A stretch of DNA of 64,000 nt from Thiocapsa bogorovii (GTDB lineage Bacteria; Pseudomonadota; Gammaproteobacteria; Chromatiales; Chromatiaceae): positions 3,965,501 to 4,029,500 of the forward strand of contig NZ_CP089309.1 of the NCBI RefSeq assembly GCF_021228795.1, given 5' to 3'. The notes under the pieces are model-generated. The model ran no database searches. It worked only from the letters and a program-made list of their open reading frames with translations, and was not told where the DNA came from. Shown here in pieces: positions 55,255-63,180 of this stretch (its first letter is position 1; each line of letters begins with the position of its first letter). The position numbers and the translations under genes were made by a program.

Positions 55255-56032
55255 TCGAGAGATGTCCGAGCAATCCGTGGGATTCAAGATCGTCATCCCC
55301 GCGCGGTACGGTTCCACCCGCTTGCCCGGCAAACCGCTCATACCGATCGCCGGCAAGCCGATGATCCAGCATGTCGTCGAGCGTGCGCGTGCGAGCGCCG
55401 CCGACGAGGTCCTGGTCGCGACCGATGACCAACGCATCGCCGAGGTCTGTCACGGTTTCGGCGCCGAGGTGGTGATGACCGGGAGAGAACACCGCAGCGG
55501 GTCCGAGCGCATCAGCGAGGTGATCGGGCTGCGCGGATGGGGTGATGATGTGGTGGTGGTCAACCTGCAGGGCGACGAGCCGGCGATGCCGGCGGCGTTG
55601 CTGGATCAGGTCGCGACCGACCTGGCGAGCATCGCCGATCTCGGCATGTCCACCCTGGCCGCGCCGATCTCGGATCGCACGACCCTGTTCGATCCTCACG
55701 TCGTCAAGGTGGTCACGGACGCCGAGGGCTACGCGCTCTACTTCTCGCGCGCCCCGATGCCATGGCATCGCGACGAATTTCTCGCCGATCGCGAGACGTT
55801 GCCGGCATCGGTCGCGTTTCTCCGCCACATCGGGCTCTATGCTTATCGTGCCGGCTTTCTCAAACGCTATCTGGCTTGGGCGCCGTCGCCCCTGGAGGTG
55901 GCGGAGTCGCTCGAACAACTGCGCGTGCTCTGGCACGGCGAGCGCATCCACGTGGCGATCGCCGCGTCCGAGCCGGGGCCGGGTGTGGATACGGCCTCTG
56001 ATCTGGCCGAGGCCGAGCGGCATCTGGCCTAA
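55247..56032 (+). CDS. kdsB: 3-deoxy-manno-octulosonate cytidylyltransferase KdsB
   Basis: 261 residues from the ATG at 55247 within the end of lpxK; an ATG at 55262 is also possible. FKIVIPARYGSTRLPGKPL is the CTP-binding start, with VATDDQRIAEV, REHRSGSERISEV and VVNLQGDEPAMP. It makes CMP-Kdo for lipopolysaccharide. The TAA stop coincides with the start of a degenerate hairpin element (L). Confidence 0.96.
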   Translation: MSDREMSEQSVGFKIVIPARYGSTRLPGKPLIPIAGKPMIQHVVERARASAADEVLVATDDQRIAEVCHGFGAEVVMTGREHRSGSERISEVIGLRGWGDDVVVVNLQGDEPAMPAALLDQVATDLASIADLGMSTLAAPISDRTTLFDPHVVKVVTDAEGYALYFSRAPMPWHRDEFLADRETLPASVAFLRHIGLYAYRAGFLKRYLAWAPSPLEVAESLEQLRVLWHGERIHVAIAASEPGPGVDTASDLAEAERHLA

Positions 56033-56117
56033 ATCGGGGTCTCCTCTGCCGAGCGGTTGGTGTCGTGGCGAGGGTAATACCCTTTCGCACGGATCGGCGC
56101 TGGGGTGACGCGGTTTC
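56030..56117. repeat. 88-bp degenerate hairpin element L
   Basis: Ends are TAAATCGGGGTC and GTGACGCGGTTTC, recognisable but diverged from the other copies. The TAA is the kdsB stop codon, as at other elements. Confidence 0.5.
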
Positions 56118-56183
56118 GAGGCGATGTTCTCGATCCGACGATTCTTGTGGTGTTTGCTTTCCGAACGGGCGCTTAGTCGTGAT

Positions 56184-56504
56184 TCAGGCTCGGATCGTCG
56201 ACTCAAGGCAGTCCAGGAGATCTTGCATCTCGAGCGTGAGCACGCCTTCCACCGGATCCAGGATCCGGATCTGCAGGATTGCGTTGGCGCGATGGCTGGC
56301 TCGGCCGTATTGATCCATTTGGATCGGAGGTCGGGCGAGATCCGATTCCAGCACCGCGAGTCCCTCGCCGGGCAGGATGTCGATCAGGCGCCAGACCTGT
56401 CCCTGATGTTCACAGCGACGTCCGAGCAAGCTTCTGAGTCGTTGCAGCAACGTGGTATCGAGTGCTTGGGGCTGTGCTGGAGTTGTTGGATTTGCTGCCT
56501 TCAT
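56184..56504 (-). CDS. Small conserved-looking protein of unknown function
   Basis: 106 residues from the ATG at 56504, with GGAGGAC about seven bases upstream. The sequence (LLQRLRSLLGRRCEHQGQVW, RLIDILPGEGLAVLE, NAILQIRILDPVEGVLTLEM) is compact and has no membrane segment. The second half could be a small beta barrel. Family not recognised. Its ribosome site and start lie inside the upstream antitoxin remnant's frame. Confidence 0.7.
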   Translation of the reverse strand: MKAANPTTPAQPQALDTTLLQRLRSLLGRRCEHQGQVWRLIDILPGEGLAVLESDLARPPIQMDQYGRASHRANAILQIRILDPVEGVLTLEMQDLLDCLESTIRA

Positions 56505-56637
56505 TGATGTCCTCCAAATCATCCGGGTGGTCCAGGATTGCCTCTTGGACGTAGAAGGTCTTACTCCTCCGGCCGGTTCGCGTTGCTAAGGCGTCGAGCC
56601 GGGTCTCGATCTCGTAGGGGAGTTGACCGGCAAGCAT
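56410..56637 (-). pseudogene. Ribbon-helix-helix antitoxin remnant
   Basis: From the ATG at 56637, MLAGQLPYEIETRLDALATR, TGRRSKTFYVQEAILDH and PDDLEDI match the DNA-binding half of a TraY/RelB-type antitoxin. After LEDI the sequence becomes unrelated, so the toxin-binding tail is gone. No toxin gene is adjacent. The frame is open for 75 residues but overlaps the next gene by 95 bp. Confidence 0.6.
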
Positions 56638-56921
56638 GGCGGCCTCGTTAGGGCTTGATTCAGAACCGAGTATATCCCGGCCTCGACTCTGCGGTGGCTG
56701 CTTCACACTGGGCGGGCCGTCGGTCGGTCTAGACGGGATGTGAAAGGTTATGAGATCGCCGCGAGCGGGTTTGCGGTCCTGGATCAGCCCGAGCATGCGC
56801 TCTTAGGGCTCGCGGAAAAGAGCGAGATTCCGTCGGCCCGCGATCCTCGAACCGAGCGAAACGCTGCGATCGCACTTGGCTGGCCAACCATCACAACGGG
56901 CGCTTGCCGCTGGTGACGAGC

Positions 56922-56945
56922 AAAAAAAACCCCGCTGATGCGGGG
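56922..56945 (-). terminator. Rho-independent terminator, minus strand
   Basis: The minus strand reads CCCCGC, loop ATCA, GCGGGG, then eight T residues. It would end a transcript from the region upstream of 57080 on the minus strand, where no convincing gene is seen. Confidence 0.8.
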
Positions 56946-57110
56946 CGAATCACCACTGAGGAGGTCAGAGAACGAAACCGAAGATCGGAAGCGTTGTCTC
57001 GATCCCTGTAATGCAGAACAGATGCCAATTTTCTGTCAGGAGCCTTGCCTTCGTCGAAACAATAGGTTGCGAGCATGCAAGCCGGCGAAGTCGATAATGG
57101 GAGCCGAGAG

Positions 57111-57635
57111 ATGCACAGGTTTCAGACGTGCGAAGGCCTCTTCCGCACCGCAACGGTGCGACATCTGCGACAAATGGCCTGTCTCTCTGTCGTTATCGCA
57201 ACACTCTGGATGTCCATGCCGGTCGCTGCCGAGACGGACGGGATGCGTGCGCAGGGGATTCAGTCCCAGCGCGCCGCAGCGGGTTGGTTGAGATTGCAGC
57301 AGGATCAGCGCGCGGCGAGACAGCAGTCCGGTCCGTTGTCGCCCCCCGAGACGACTCGGCAGCAGTCGCTCGAGTGGAACGAGGCGATCCGCTACCGCGA
57401 GCTTCTCCAGCAGCAGGACCGCGCCCTCGATTCGACGCGTCGGCAGGATCGGCTGGTGCCCCGAGGCGGGGCAGATGGCATGCCGGACGTTCGGGCCGGT
57501 CGGATCCGCATGCAGGGACAATTGATGGAGTTGGAGGCGCAACAACAGAGCCAGCGCTTGCAGATGCAGATGGACCGGGCTCGGCGCAGTCAGCCGGCCC
57601 AAGGGCGCTTTGGCCGCGGCTCGATCAGCCGATAA
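57111..57635 (+). CDS. Secreted Gln/Arg-rich protein of unknown function
   Basis: 174 residues from the ATG at 57111; the ATG at 57174 may be the true start, since it begins a clean signal peptide (MACLSVVIATLWMSMPVAA). The mature part is rich in Q and R (RLQQDQRAARQQSG, MELEAQQQSQRLQMQMDRAR), probably helical. No family recognised. Confidence 0.65.
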   Translation: MHRFQTCEGLFRTATVRHLRQMACLSVVIATLWMSMPVAAETDGMRAQGIQSQRAAAGWLRLQQDQRAARQQSGPLSPPETTRQQSLEWNEAIRYRELLQQQDRALDSTRRQDRLVPRGGADGMPDVRAGRIRMQGQLMELEAQQQSQRLQMQMDRARRSQPAQGRFGRGSISR

Positions 57636-57685
57636 GGCGCGCCATCGATGACCGGAGTCTTACGAGCGTGCCGGCGCGCCGCGGG

Positions 57686-57808
57686 CTAGGTGTCAAGTCG
57701 CGCGTCCCCGGTGTGTCTGAAACACTCCTCGGATTCGTACCACATGACGTTGATGATGCCGAAGGCGAGTGCCAGCAGCACACCCAGGATCCAGGCGAAG
57801 TACCACAT
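57686..57808 (-). CDS. cydX: Cytochrome bd oxidase small subunit CydX
   Basis: Forty residues from the ATG at 57808, with a single membrane helix starting MWYFAWILGVLLALAFGIIN and the conserved acidic end MWYESEE. This is the CydX/CbdX protein that stabilises the CydAB haem site. It lies 79 bp after cydB on the same strand. Confidence 0.93.
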   Translation of the reverse strand: MWYFAWILGVLLALAFGIINVMWYESEECFRHTGDARLDT

Positions 57809-57887
57809 TGAGGTCATCCTCTCGTTGATCACTCTCTTTGATCGAGGGGCTTGCGGGCCGCATGAAGACGACCCGCGTCCCTGTGTC

Positions 57888-59030
57888 TCAGTAAGCCAGA
57901 TGCTCCTGCTCCCTGATCTCCTCCACCGTCACCCGCCGCCACATCTTGGTGTAGGTCCAGGTGGTGTAGGCCAGGATCAGCGGGATGAAAATGACCGCGG
58001 CCCAGAACATGACCGTCAGGGTCAAATGGCTGGAGACGGCGTCCCAAACGATCAGGCTGCTGTTCGGATCCGTCCGCGACGGCAGGATGAAGGGGAAGAG
58101 GCTGACGCCGGCGGTGACGATGATGCCGGTGATTGCCAGACTGCCGGTCACCAGGCCCCAGCCCGGACGATCGTCCGCGGCGAGCTTCATGGTCGCCCAT
58201 AGGCCCGCGAAGCCGAGCGCCGGGAAGAGCAACGTCCACGGATGGGCGCTGTAGTTGGCCAACCAGGCCCAAGAGTCGGCGACGACCTCCTTGGTCAACG
58301 GGTTGGGTGTCGCATCGAGCGCGGGCATGGAGACGACCTTGAAGCCATCGACGCCGATGATCAGCCAGACGCCGGCGAGCGCGAACACCGCCATGCTGAT
58401 CAGCGCGAAGACCCGAACCGCGGCCTTGGCGCGCGAGGCGATGGGCTCGGCGGTGCGCACCTGGAGCCAGACCGCACCGTGCATGGTGAGCATGGTGACG
58501 CTGAGGATGCCGGCCAACAGCGCGAACGGATGAAAGAGACCGAAGAAGCTGCCGGTATAGAAGGATCTCAGCATATCGTCGAGGTGGAACGGAACGCCCA
58601 GCAGCAGATTGCCGAAGGCGACGCCGAACACCAATGCCGGAACCACGCCGCCGATGAAGAGACCCCAATCCCAAGCATTGCGCCAGCGTGGATCGGCGAT
58701 CTTGCTGCGGTAGTCGAAGCCGACCGGGCGGAAGAAGAGCCCGAAGAGCGCGAGCAACATCGCGAAATAGAACCCTGAGAAGGCGGTCGCATAGACGATC
58801 GGCCAAGCGGCGAAGATGGCGCCGCCGGCCGTGATCAGCCAAACCTGGTTGCCGTCCCAGTGCGGGCCGATGGTGTTGATGATGACGCGTCGTTCGTCGT
58901 CGGTCTTGCCCAAAAAGGGCAAGAGCGCGCCGACGCCCATGTCCATACCGTCGGTCACGGCGAAGCCGATCAGGAGCACGCCGACCAGCACCCACCAGAT
59001 GAACTTCAGGACTTCGTAGTCGATGATCAT
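57888..59030 (-). CDS. cydB: Cytochrome bd ubiquinol oxidase subunit II (CydB)
   Basis: 380 residues from the ATG at 59030, with eight to nine membrane helices. The start MIIDYEVLKFIWWVLVGVLL, then DGMDMGVGALLPFLGKTDDE and NTIGPHWDGNQVWLITAGGA, is standard for CydB. It begins 10 bp after cydA ends. Confidence 0.96.
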   Translation of the reverse strand: MIIDYEVLKFIWWVLVGVLLIGFAVTDGMDMGVGALLPFLGKTDDERRVIINTIGPHWDGNQVWLITAGGAIFAAWPIVYATAFSGFYFAMLLALFGLFFRPVGFDYRSKIADPRWRNAWDWGLFIGGVVPALVFGVAFGNLLLGVPFHLDDMLRSFYTGSFFGLFHPFALLAGILSVTMLTMHGAVWLQVRTAEPIASRAKAAVRVFALISMAVFALAGVWLIIGVDGFKVVSMPALDATPNPLTKEVVADSWAWLANYSAHPWTLLFPALGFAGLWATMKLAADDRPGWGLVTGSLAITGIIVTAGVSLFPFILPSRTDPNSSLIVWDAVSSHLTLTVMFWAAVIFIPLILAYTTWTYTKMWRRVTVEEIREQEHLAY

Positions 59031-59040
59031 GATCGGTCCC

Positions 59041-60660
59041 CTAATCTTGCCGTTTCTGCGGTGCGAGCACGGGTGCCGGGCCGCCTGCGGTGTTTGAACG
59101 GGACGCTGTTGCCGCCGCTTCATCGTGGTAGCGGCCCGTATGCAACGAGCTCGGTCCCTGCCGCCCGAACTTGAACATCAAATACATCTCGATGATCAGA
59201 AGCACCGTATAGAAAAGGATAAAGGCCGCGAGGCTGATCATCAGGTCGCTCGGCGCCAGGCTCGAGGCGGCGATGCTGGTGGGCAGAACTTCGCCGATCG
59301 CCCATGGCTGACGGCCGAACTCGGCCACGAACCAGCCTGTCTCCGCCGCGATCCAGGGCACCGGGATGCTCCACAGGAACAGCCGCAGCAGCCAGCGTTT
59401 CTCCTGAATGACGCGCTTGGCATTGAAGTAGAAGCCCAGGATCATCAAGCCCAGCATCCAGAATCCGGCCGCGACCATCACGCGGAAGCTCCAAAAGAGC
59501 GGCGCGACCTCGGGAATCGAATCCTTGACCGCCATGCGGATCTGCTCCTCGGTGGCCTGGCTCGGGTCGTCCGTGTAGCGCTTGAGCAGGAGCCCGTAGC
59601 CGAGATCGTCCTTGTGGTCGTCGAAGACCGAGCGGTTCTCGGGCGTGTCCTGATCGCCGCGTAGGCGCTGCAGATAGTCGTAGGCGATCATGCCGCTGCG
59701 GATGCGGATCTCATGGTCGACCATCAGGTCCTTCAGGCCCTTCACCTCGGTGTCGAGCGAGCGGGTTGCGATCAGCCCCAGGAGCCAAGGAATCCTGATC
59801 GCGCCGTGCGTCTCCTCGTCCTCGTTGCTCGGGAAGCCGATGATCGTGAAGCCGGCCGGTGCAGGCTCGGAATGCCACTCCGCCTCGATCGCCGCCAGCT
59901 TCACCTTCTGCACGTCGCCGACCTCGTAGCCGGACTCGTCGCCGAGCAGGATGACCGAGAGGATTCCGGCCAGACCGAAGCCGATCGCGACCGAGAAGGA
60001 GCGCTTGGCGAAGGCCAGATCGCGCCCCTTGAGCATGTACCAGGAGCTGATGCCGAGCACGAACATGGAGGCAGTCACGTAGCCGGCGGCCACCGTATGC
60101 ACGAACTTGACCTGCGCGACCGGATTGACGATGACCTCCATGAAGTTGGTCATCTCCATGCGCATGGTCTCGTAGCTGAACTCCGCACCGACCGGGTTCT
60201 GCATCCAGCCGTTGGCAACCAGGATCCAGAGCGCCGAGAGGTTGGACGCAAGTGCCATCAGGAAGGTGACGGTCAGATGCTGGCGCTTGGAGAGTCGCTC
60301 CCATCCCAAAAAGAAGAGACCGATGAATGTCGATTCCAGGAAAAAGGCCATCAGGCCCTCGATGGCGAGCGGCGCACCGAAGACGTCCCCGACGTAGTGG
60401 CTGTAATAGGCCCAGTTGGTTCCGAATTGGAACTCCATGGTCAGACCGGTCGTCACGCCCAACGCGAAGTTGATGCCGAAGAGCTTGCCCCAGAACTTGG
60501 TCATGTCCCGGTAGATTTCGCGTCCGGTCATGACATAGACGCTCTCCATGATCACCAGGATCCAGGCGAGGCCGAGTGTGAGGGGTACGAAAAGGAAGTG
60601 GTACATCGCGGTCATGGCGAATTGCCACCGCGAGAGCTCGATCATGGTGCTGTCAAGCAT
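59041..60660 (-). CDS. cydA: Cytochrome bd ubiquinol oxidase subunit I (CydA)
   Basis: 539 residues from the ATG at 60660 (MLDSTMIELSRWQFAMTAMY); the frame is open upstream without a better start. The haem-ligand histidine lies in MYHFLFVPLTLGLAW. The quinol-oxidation Q-loop follows the long middle segment, and the conserved GRQPWAIGEVLPTSIAASSL is present. It reduces O2 at high affinity with CydB and CydX. An Fnr-type regulator gene is about 1.6 kb upstream on the same strand. Confidence 0.96.
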   Translation of the reverse strand: MLDSTMIELSRWQFAMTAMYHFLFVPLTLGLAWILVIMESVYVMTGREIYRDMTKFWGKLFGINFALGVTTGLTMEFQFGTNWAYYSHYVGDVFGAPLAIEGLMAFFLESTFIGLFFLGWERLSKRQHLTVTFLMALASNLSALWILVANGWMQNPVGAEFSYETMRMEMTNFMEVIVNPVAQVKFVHTVAAGYVTASMFVLGISSWYMLKGRDLAFAKRSFSVAIGFGLAGILSVILLGDESGYEVGDVQKVKLAAIEAEWHSEPAPAGFTIIGFPSNEDEETHGAIRIPWLLGLIATRSLDTEVKGLKDLMVDHEIRIRSGMIAYDYLQRLRGDQDTPENRSVFDDHKDDLGYGLLLKRYTDDPSQATEEQIRMAVKDSIPEVAPLFWSFRVMVAAGFWMLGLMILGFYFNAKRVIQEKRWLLRLFLWSIPVPWIAAETGWFVAEFGRQPWAIGEVLPTSIAASSLAPSDLMISLAAFILFYTVLLIIEMYLMFKFGRQGPSSLHTGRYHDEAAATASRSNTAGGPAPVLAPQKRQD

Positions 60661-60893
60661 GGCGATCGTCCCGAGGTTGGAGATCAGGAGCAGGAAGGAG
60701 GACTTTCGGGCACCGGGCATGTGCTCGGCAATCGGGAAGATCGCCGCGGCTCGGAACCAGTCTGGCCCGCCGGTCAAGTGTTCGTCACTTTATGCCCTAC
60801 GGGCGATATCGGGAATGACGAATCTCAACCGACACTCCGGGATCGCATCGTGTGCGTCCCGGAGCGATTCGACGGCTCTATCGTTGGTTGGCG

Positions 60894-61277
60894 TCAGTCG
60901 TGGCGGTGTGTACCTTCGCCGGTCCCCTGGTCATGGGTGTGCGGAGCCGCCGCGGGCAGCGGTTGGCCGGCGAGGATGGCCGACACCGCCTGCACCGGGT
61001 CCGTCGCGCTGGTCGTGTAGACCTGGATTCCATGACGGGCCATGCGTTGGAGAAAGCCCTGCCCGGCGCCCTGGGTCAGGATGCCGTTGAGATTGAGCTC
61101 GAACAAAGGGTGATCATCGCCGTGATACTCATGCAAAGACAGCTCCATCGGCAGGTCGAGCCGCTCGACCTCGGTCGGATTGCCGTCGGCGTCCGCCTCG
61201 TAGACGATGAAGCGACGGCTCTTGCCGGCGTGTCCGGTGATGGTTCGAAAGTTCTGGCTGGTGACGGCGATACGCAT
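60894..61277 (-). CDS. NifX/NifB-type dinitrogenase cofactor domain protein
   Basis: 127 residues from the ATG at 61277 (MRIAVTSQNFRTITGHAGKS); an ATG at 61322 would add 15. The core FIVYEADADGNPTEVERLDL, HPLFELNLNGILTQGAGQGF and GIQVYTTSATDPVQAVSAIL is the FeMo-cofactor-binding fold also seen in stand-alone proteins of unknown role. A histidine-rich tail (HTHDQGTGEGTHRHD) could bind metal. No nif genes are nearby. Confidence 0.9.
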   Translation of the reverse strand: MRIAVTSQNFRTITGHAGKSRRFIVYEADADGNPTEVERLDLPMELSLHEYHGDDHPLFELNLNGILTQGAGQGFLQRMARHGIQVYTTSATDPVQAVSAILAGQPLPAAAPHTHDQGTGEGTHRHD

Positions 61278-61369
61278 GGATTTCCCCGTGTTCAGAACGG
61301 CGAAGACGCTTTCTTTGGTCATGGATTTCGGATCTCGTGGGTGTGGTCGGAATGTTCTTCTGCGGGAAC

Positions 61370-61454
61370 TAAATCGCGTCCAGAGCGACATGCGTAATTT
61401 TCATCGTGTGTTCGGCCTTGGGGACTTCGCCAGCCTTGATGGAGACGCGGTTTA
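61370..61454. repeat. 85-bp hairpin element F
   Basis: Ends are TAAATCGCGTCC and GAGACGCGGTTTA (one T-G wobble). It is paired with element G across an 18-bp linker (61455-61472). Confidence 0.9.
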
Positions 61455-61472
61455 AAAATTGTTTCAAGATGT

Positions 61473-61556
61473 TAAACCGCGCCAGCTCCAACAATGCTTG
61501 AGTCTGCCGGGGCCGGTCCCCTCAAGAACCATCATATGCACGTTGGGCGCAGTTTA
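61473..61556. repeat. 84-bp hairpin element G
   Basis: Ends are TAAACCGCGCC and GGGCGCAGTTTA. Read on the minus strand, its TAA is the stop of the DUF6858-like gene. Confidence 0.9.
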
Positions 61557-61961
61557 GGCTGGAGTCGGCTCTGTTTGGCGCAAACGCATCGCCCAATCCT
61601 CCATCGCCGCGTTCGCCACCGGCATCGGCAATTCGATGAAGGTGACTACAAAGCCATCGTCGGTCTCGGCGATACCGATCGATCGGGGTCGCATCGCGAG
61701 TGCTTGCGGGTTCGGCAAGGTGATGCCGAAACAAAAGACCAGATTCCTGGCGGCACGAATGCCTTCGCCGACCCGTCCATCCGGGAGCGATCGAGTGTGT
61801 CGGAGGTGATCGAACTCGGCGATGAAGGTGGCCGACGGATGTGACTCGATGCAGGATCGAAAATAACCGCAGACGGCATCGACCGATTCGAGCGTGGTCT
61901 CCTCGCGGTCGATCTCAAGCACGTAGACCGGAAAGCTCTCCTGCAGCACGGTCTGTTTCAT
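61554..61961 (-). CDS. DUF6858-like conserved protein
   Basis: 135 residues. MKQTVLQESFPVYVLEIDRE, TTLESVDAVCGYFRSCIESH and FIAEFDHLRHTRSLPDG match my recollection of DUF6858 proteins. No catalytic motif. It lies between the Fnr-type regulator and the NifX-like gene, with tandem hairpin pairs on both sides. Its stop is the end of element G. Confidence 0.75.
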   Translation of the reverse strand: MKQTVLQESFPVYVLEIDREETTLESVDAVCGYFRSCIESHPSATFIAEFDHLRHTRSLPDGRVGEGIRAARNLVFCFGITLPNPQALAMRPRSIGIAETDDGFVVTFIELPMPVANAAMEDWAMRLRQTEPTPA

Positions 61962-62063
61962 GATCTGCCCTCCCGGTCTCGGTCAAGCGGCGGCGCGGCA
62001 CCGCGGAATGCGCCATCATCGAGGCCGAGCGGTGCTCGGGGCATTGAAATCGGTCAACCCTGC

Positions 62064-62148
62064 TGAACCGCGTCTGCGGTTTGTGCGGAGTCCTCTCGAG
62101 GATGAAGGCGATGGAGCGCGCCGGATGCCTCGGCGGGAACGCGGTTCA
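62064..62148. repeat. 85-bp hairpin element H
   Basis: Ends are TGAACCGCGTC and GAACGCGGTTCA. It is paired with element I across a 24-bp linker that starts GGATATTAAAATC, like the linker after element A. Confidence 0.92.
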
Positions 62149-62172
62149 GGATATTAAAATCAATTCATGTCT

Positions 62173-62258
62173 TGAAACGCGTCTCTTTCGGCGTTTTCGG
62201 GTGTGCGCGATGTTCAGCCACGCCGAAGAGAACGGCATATCGCACGGGACGCGTTTCA
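62173..62258. repeat. 86-bp hairpin element I
   Basis: Ends are TGAAACGCGTCTC and GGGACGCGTTTCA. Both arms carry an A/T pair where other copies have C/G, a compensatory change. On the minus strand its TGA is the stop of the Fnr-type regulator. Confidence 0.93.
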
Positions 62259-62966
62259 ACCCTCCGCGATGCGCTTGAGGTTGGGGATGTCGAGCAGAAA
62301 GCGGTTGGGGTTGGTCTCGACCAGCAGGCTCTGGCGTTTGAACTCGGCGATGGTACGGCTTGCGGTCTCGGTGGTGATGCCGAGCATGGCGCCCATGTCC
62401 TCGCGGCTGAATAATTGGCAGGCGCTGCTTTCGCGATCGCGGACCAGGCGCAACAAGAGCCGGGCAATGCGCTGACGGGCGGACCCCGTGGAGAGCTCGG
62501 TCAGCCAGGCGTCGGCCTCGTTCAAGGCGCGTTGCCAGCGCGAGATCAGCTCGCGGTGCAGCTCCGGATTGTTGCAGCCCAGATCGCGGACCAATCGGGC
62601 GGGAAAGCGGCAAACCTCTGTCGGCTGCAGGGCGACGGCGTCGTGCTGGTAGCTCCCGCCCTCGAGCATCGCCTCCAGGCCCAGGACATCGGTGGTCCGC
62701 GCGACCCGCACGATCCGCTGACTGCCGTCCGGGAGATATTGAACCAATTTCAGGACACCGGAGCGCACGGTGAACATGTGATCGGCCGGATCACCGCTAC
62801 GGTAGAGGCTGGTGCCGGGTTTCAGGTTGAACTGGTCGATCGGGTCATGAATCTGCTCGAAATCGGACTCGGCCAGACCGGCGAACAGGACGGTGGTTCG
62901 GAGCGAGCAATTGAGACAATCGGCCTCGCCCGACCAGGCGTCTCGCAGCGTGACACTTTTAACCAT
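62256..62966 (-). CDS. Crp/Fnr family transcriptional regulator
   Basis: 236 residues from the ATG at 62966. The N-terminus has C17-L-N-C20, and a later cysteine could contribute to a redox centre, but the full four-cysteine Fnr set is not obvious. The cyclic-nucleotide-type barrel (LYRSGDPADHMFTVRSGVLK, GSQRIVRVARTTDVLGLEAM) and the helix-turn-helix (FSREDMGAMLGITTETASRT) are complete. It probably controls the bd oxidase genes downstream. Confidence 0.92.
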   Translation of the reverse strand: MVKSVTLRDAWSGEADCLNCSLRTTVLFAGLAESDFEQIHDPIDQFNLKPGTSLYRSGDPADHMFTVRSGVLKLVQYLPDGSQRIVRVARTTDVLGLEAMLEGGSYQHDAVALQPTEVCRFPARLVRDLGCNNPELHRELISRWQRALNEADAWLTELSTGSARQRIARLLLRLVRDRESSACQLFSREDMGAMLGITTETASRTIAEFKRQSLLVETNPNRFLLDIPNLKRIAEG

Positions 62967-63180
62967 GGGGTCGTCTGACTCTCGTCGTTCCTGGCACGGC
63001 GGTGCCCGATACCCCAGTGTAGCCGATCGGTTCGGGGAGATCATTTCCCGGACGGGGTTGCGCCGCGTCGTCGTGCTCTCTACCTTGACGGGCCCGACAC
63101 CAGACGGCCGGCACTCGGTAAATGGGCTACGGCATGTTCATGCTCGGGATCGTCTCCTCTCACTCCACACGGTACGACCG

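Noticed and set aside
53800-55437. 545-codon minus-strand frame
   Set aside because: Antisense to the ends of msbA, all of lpxK and the start of kdsB, all well recognised.
60660-60777. Longer CydA start with 39 extra residues
   Set aside because: MLDSTMIELSRWQ is the usual CydA N-terminus; the extension shows no conservation pattern or ribosome site.
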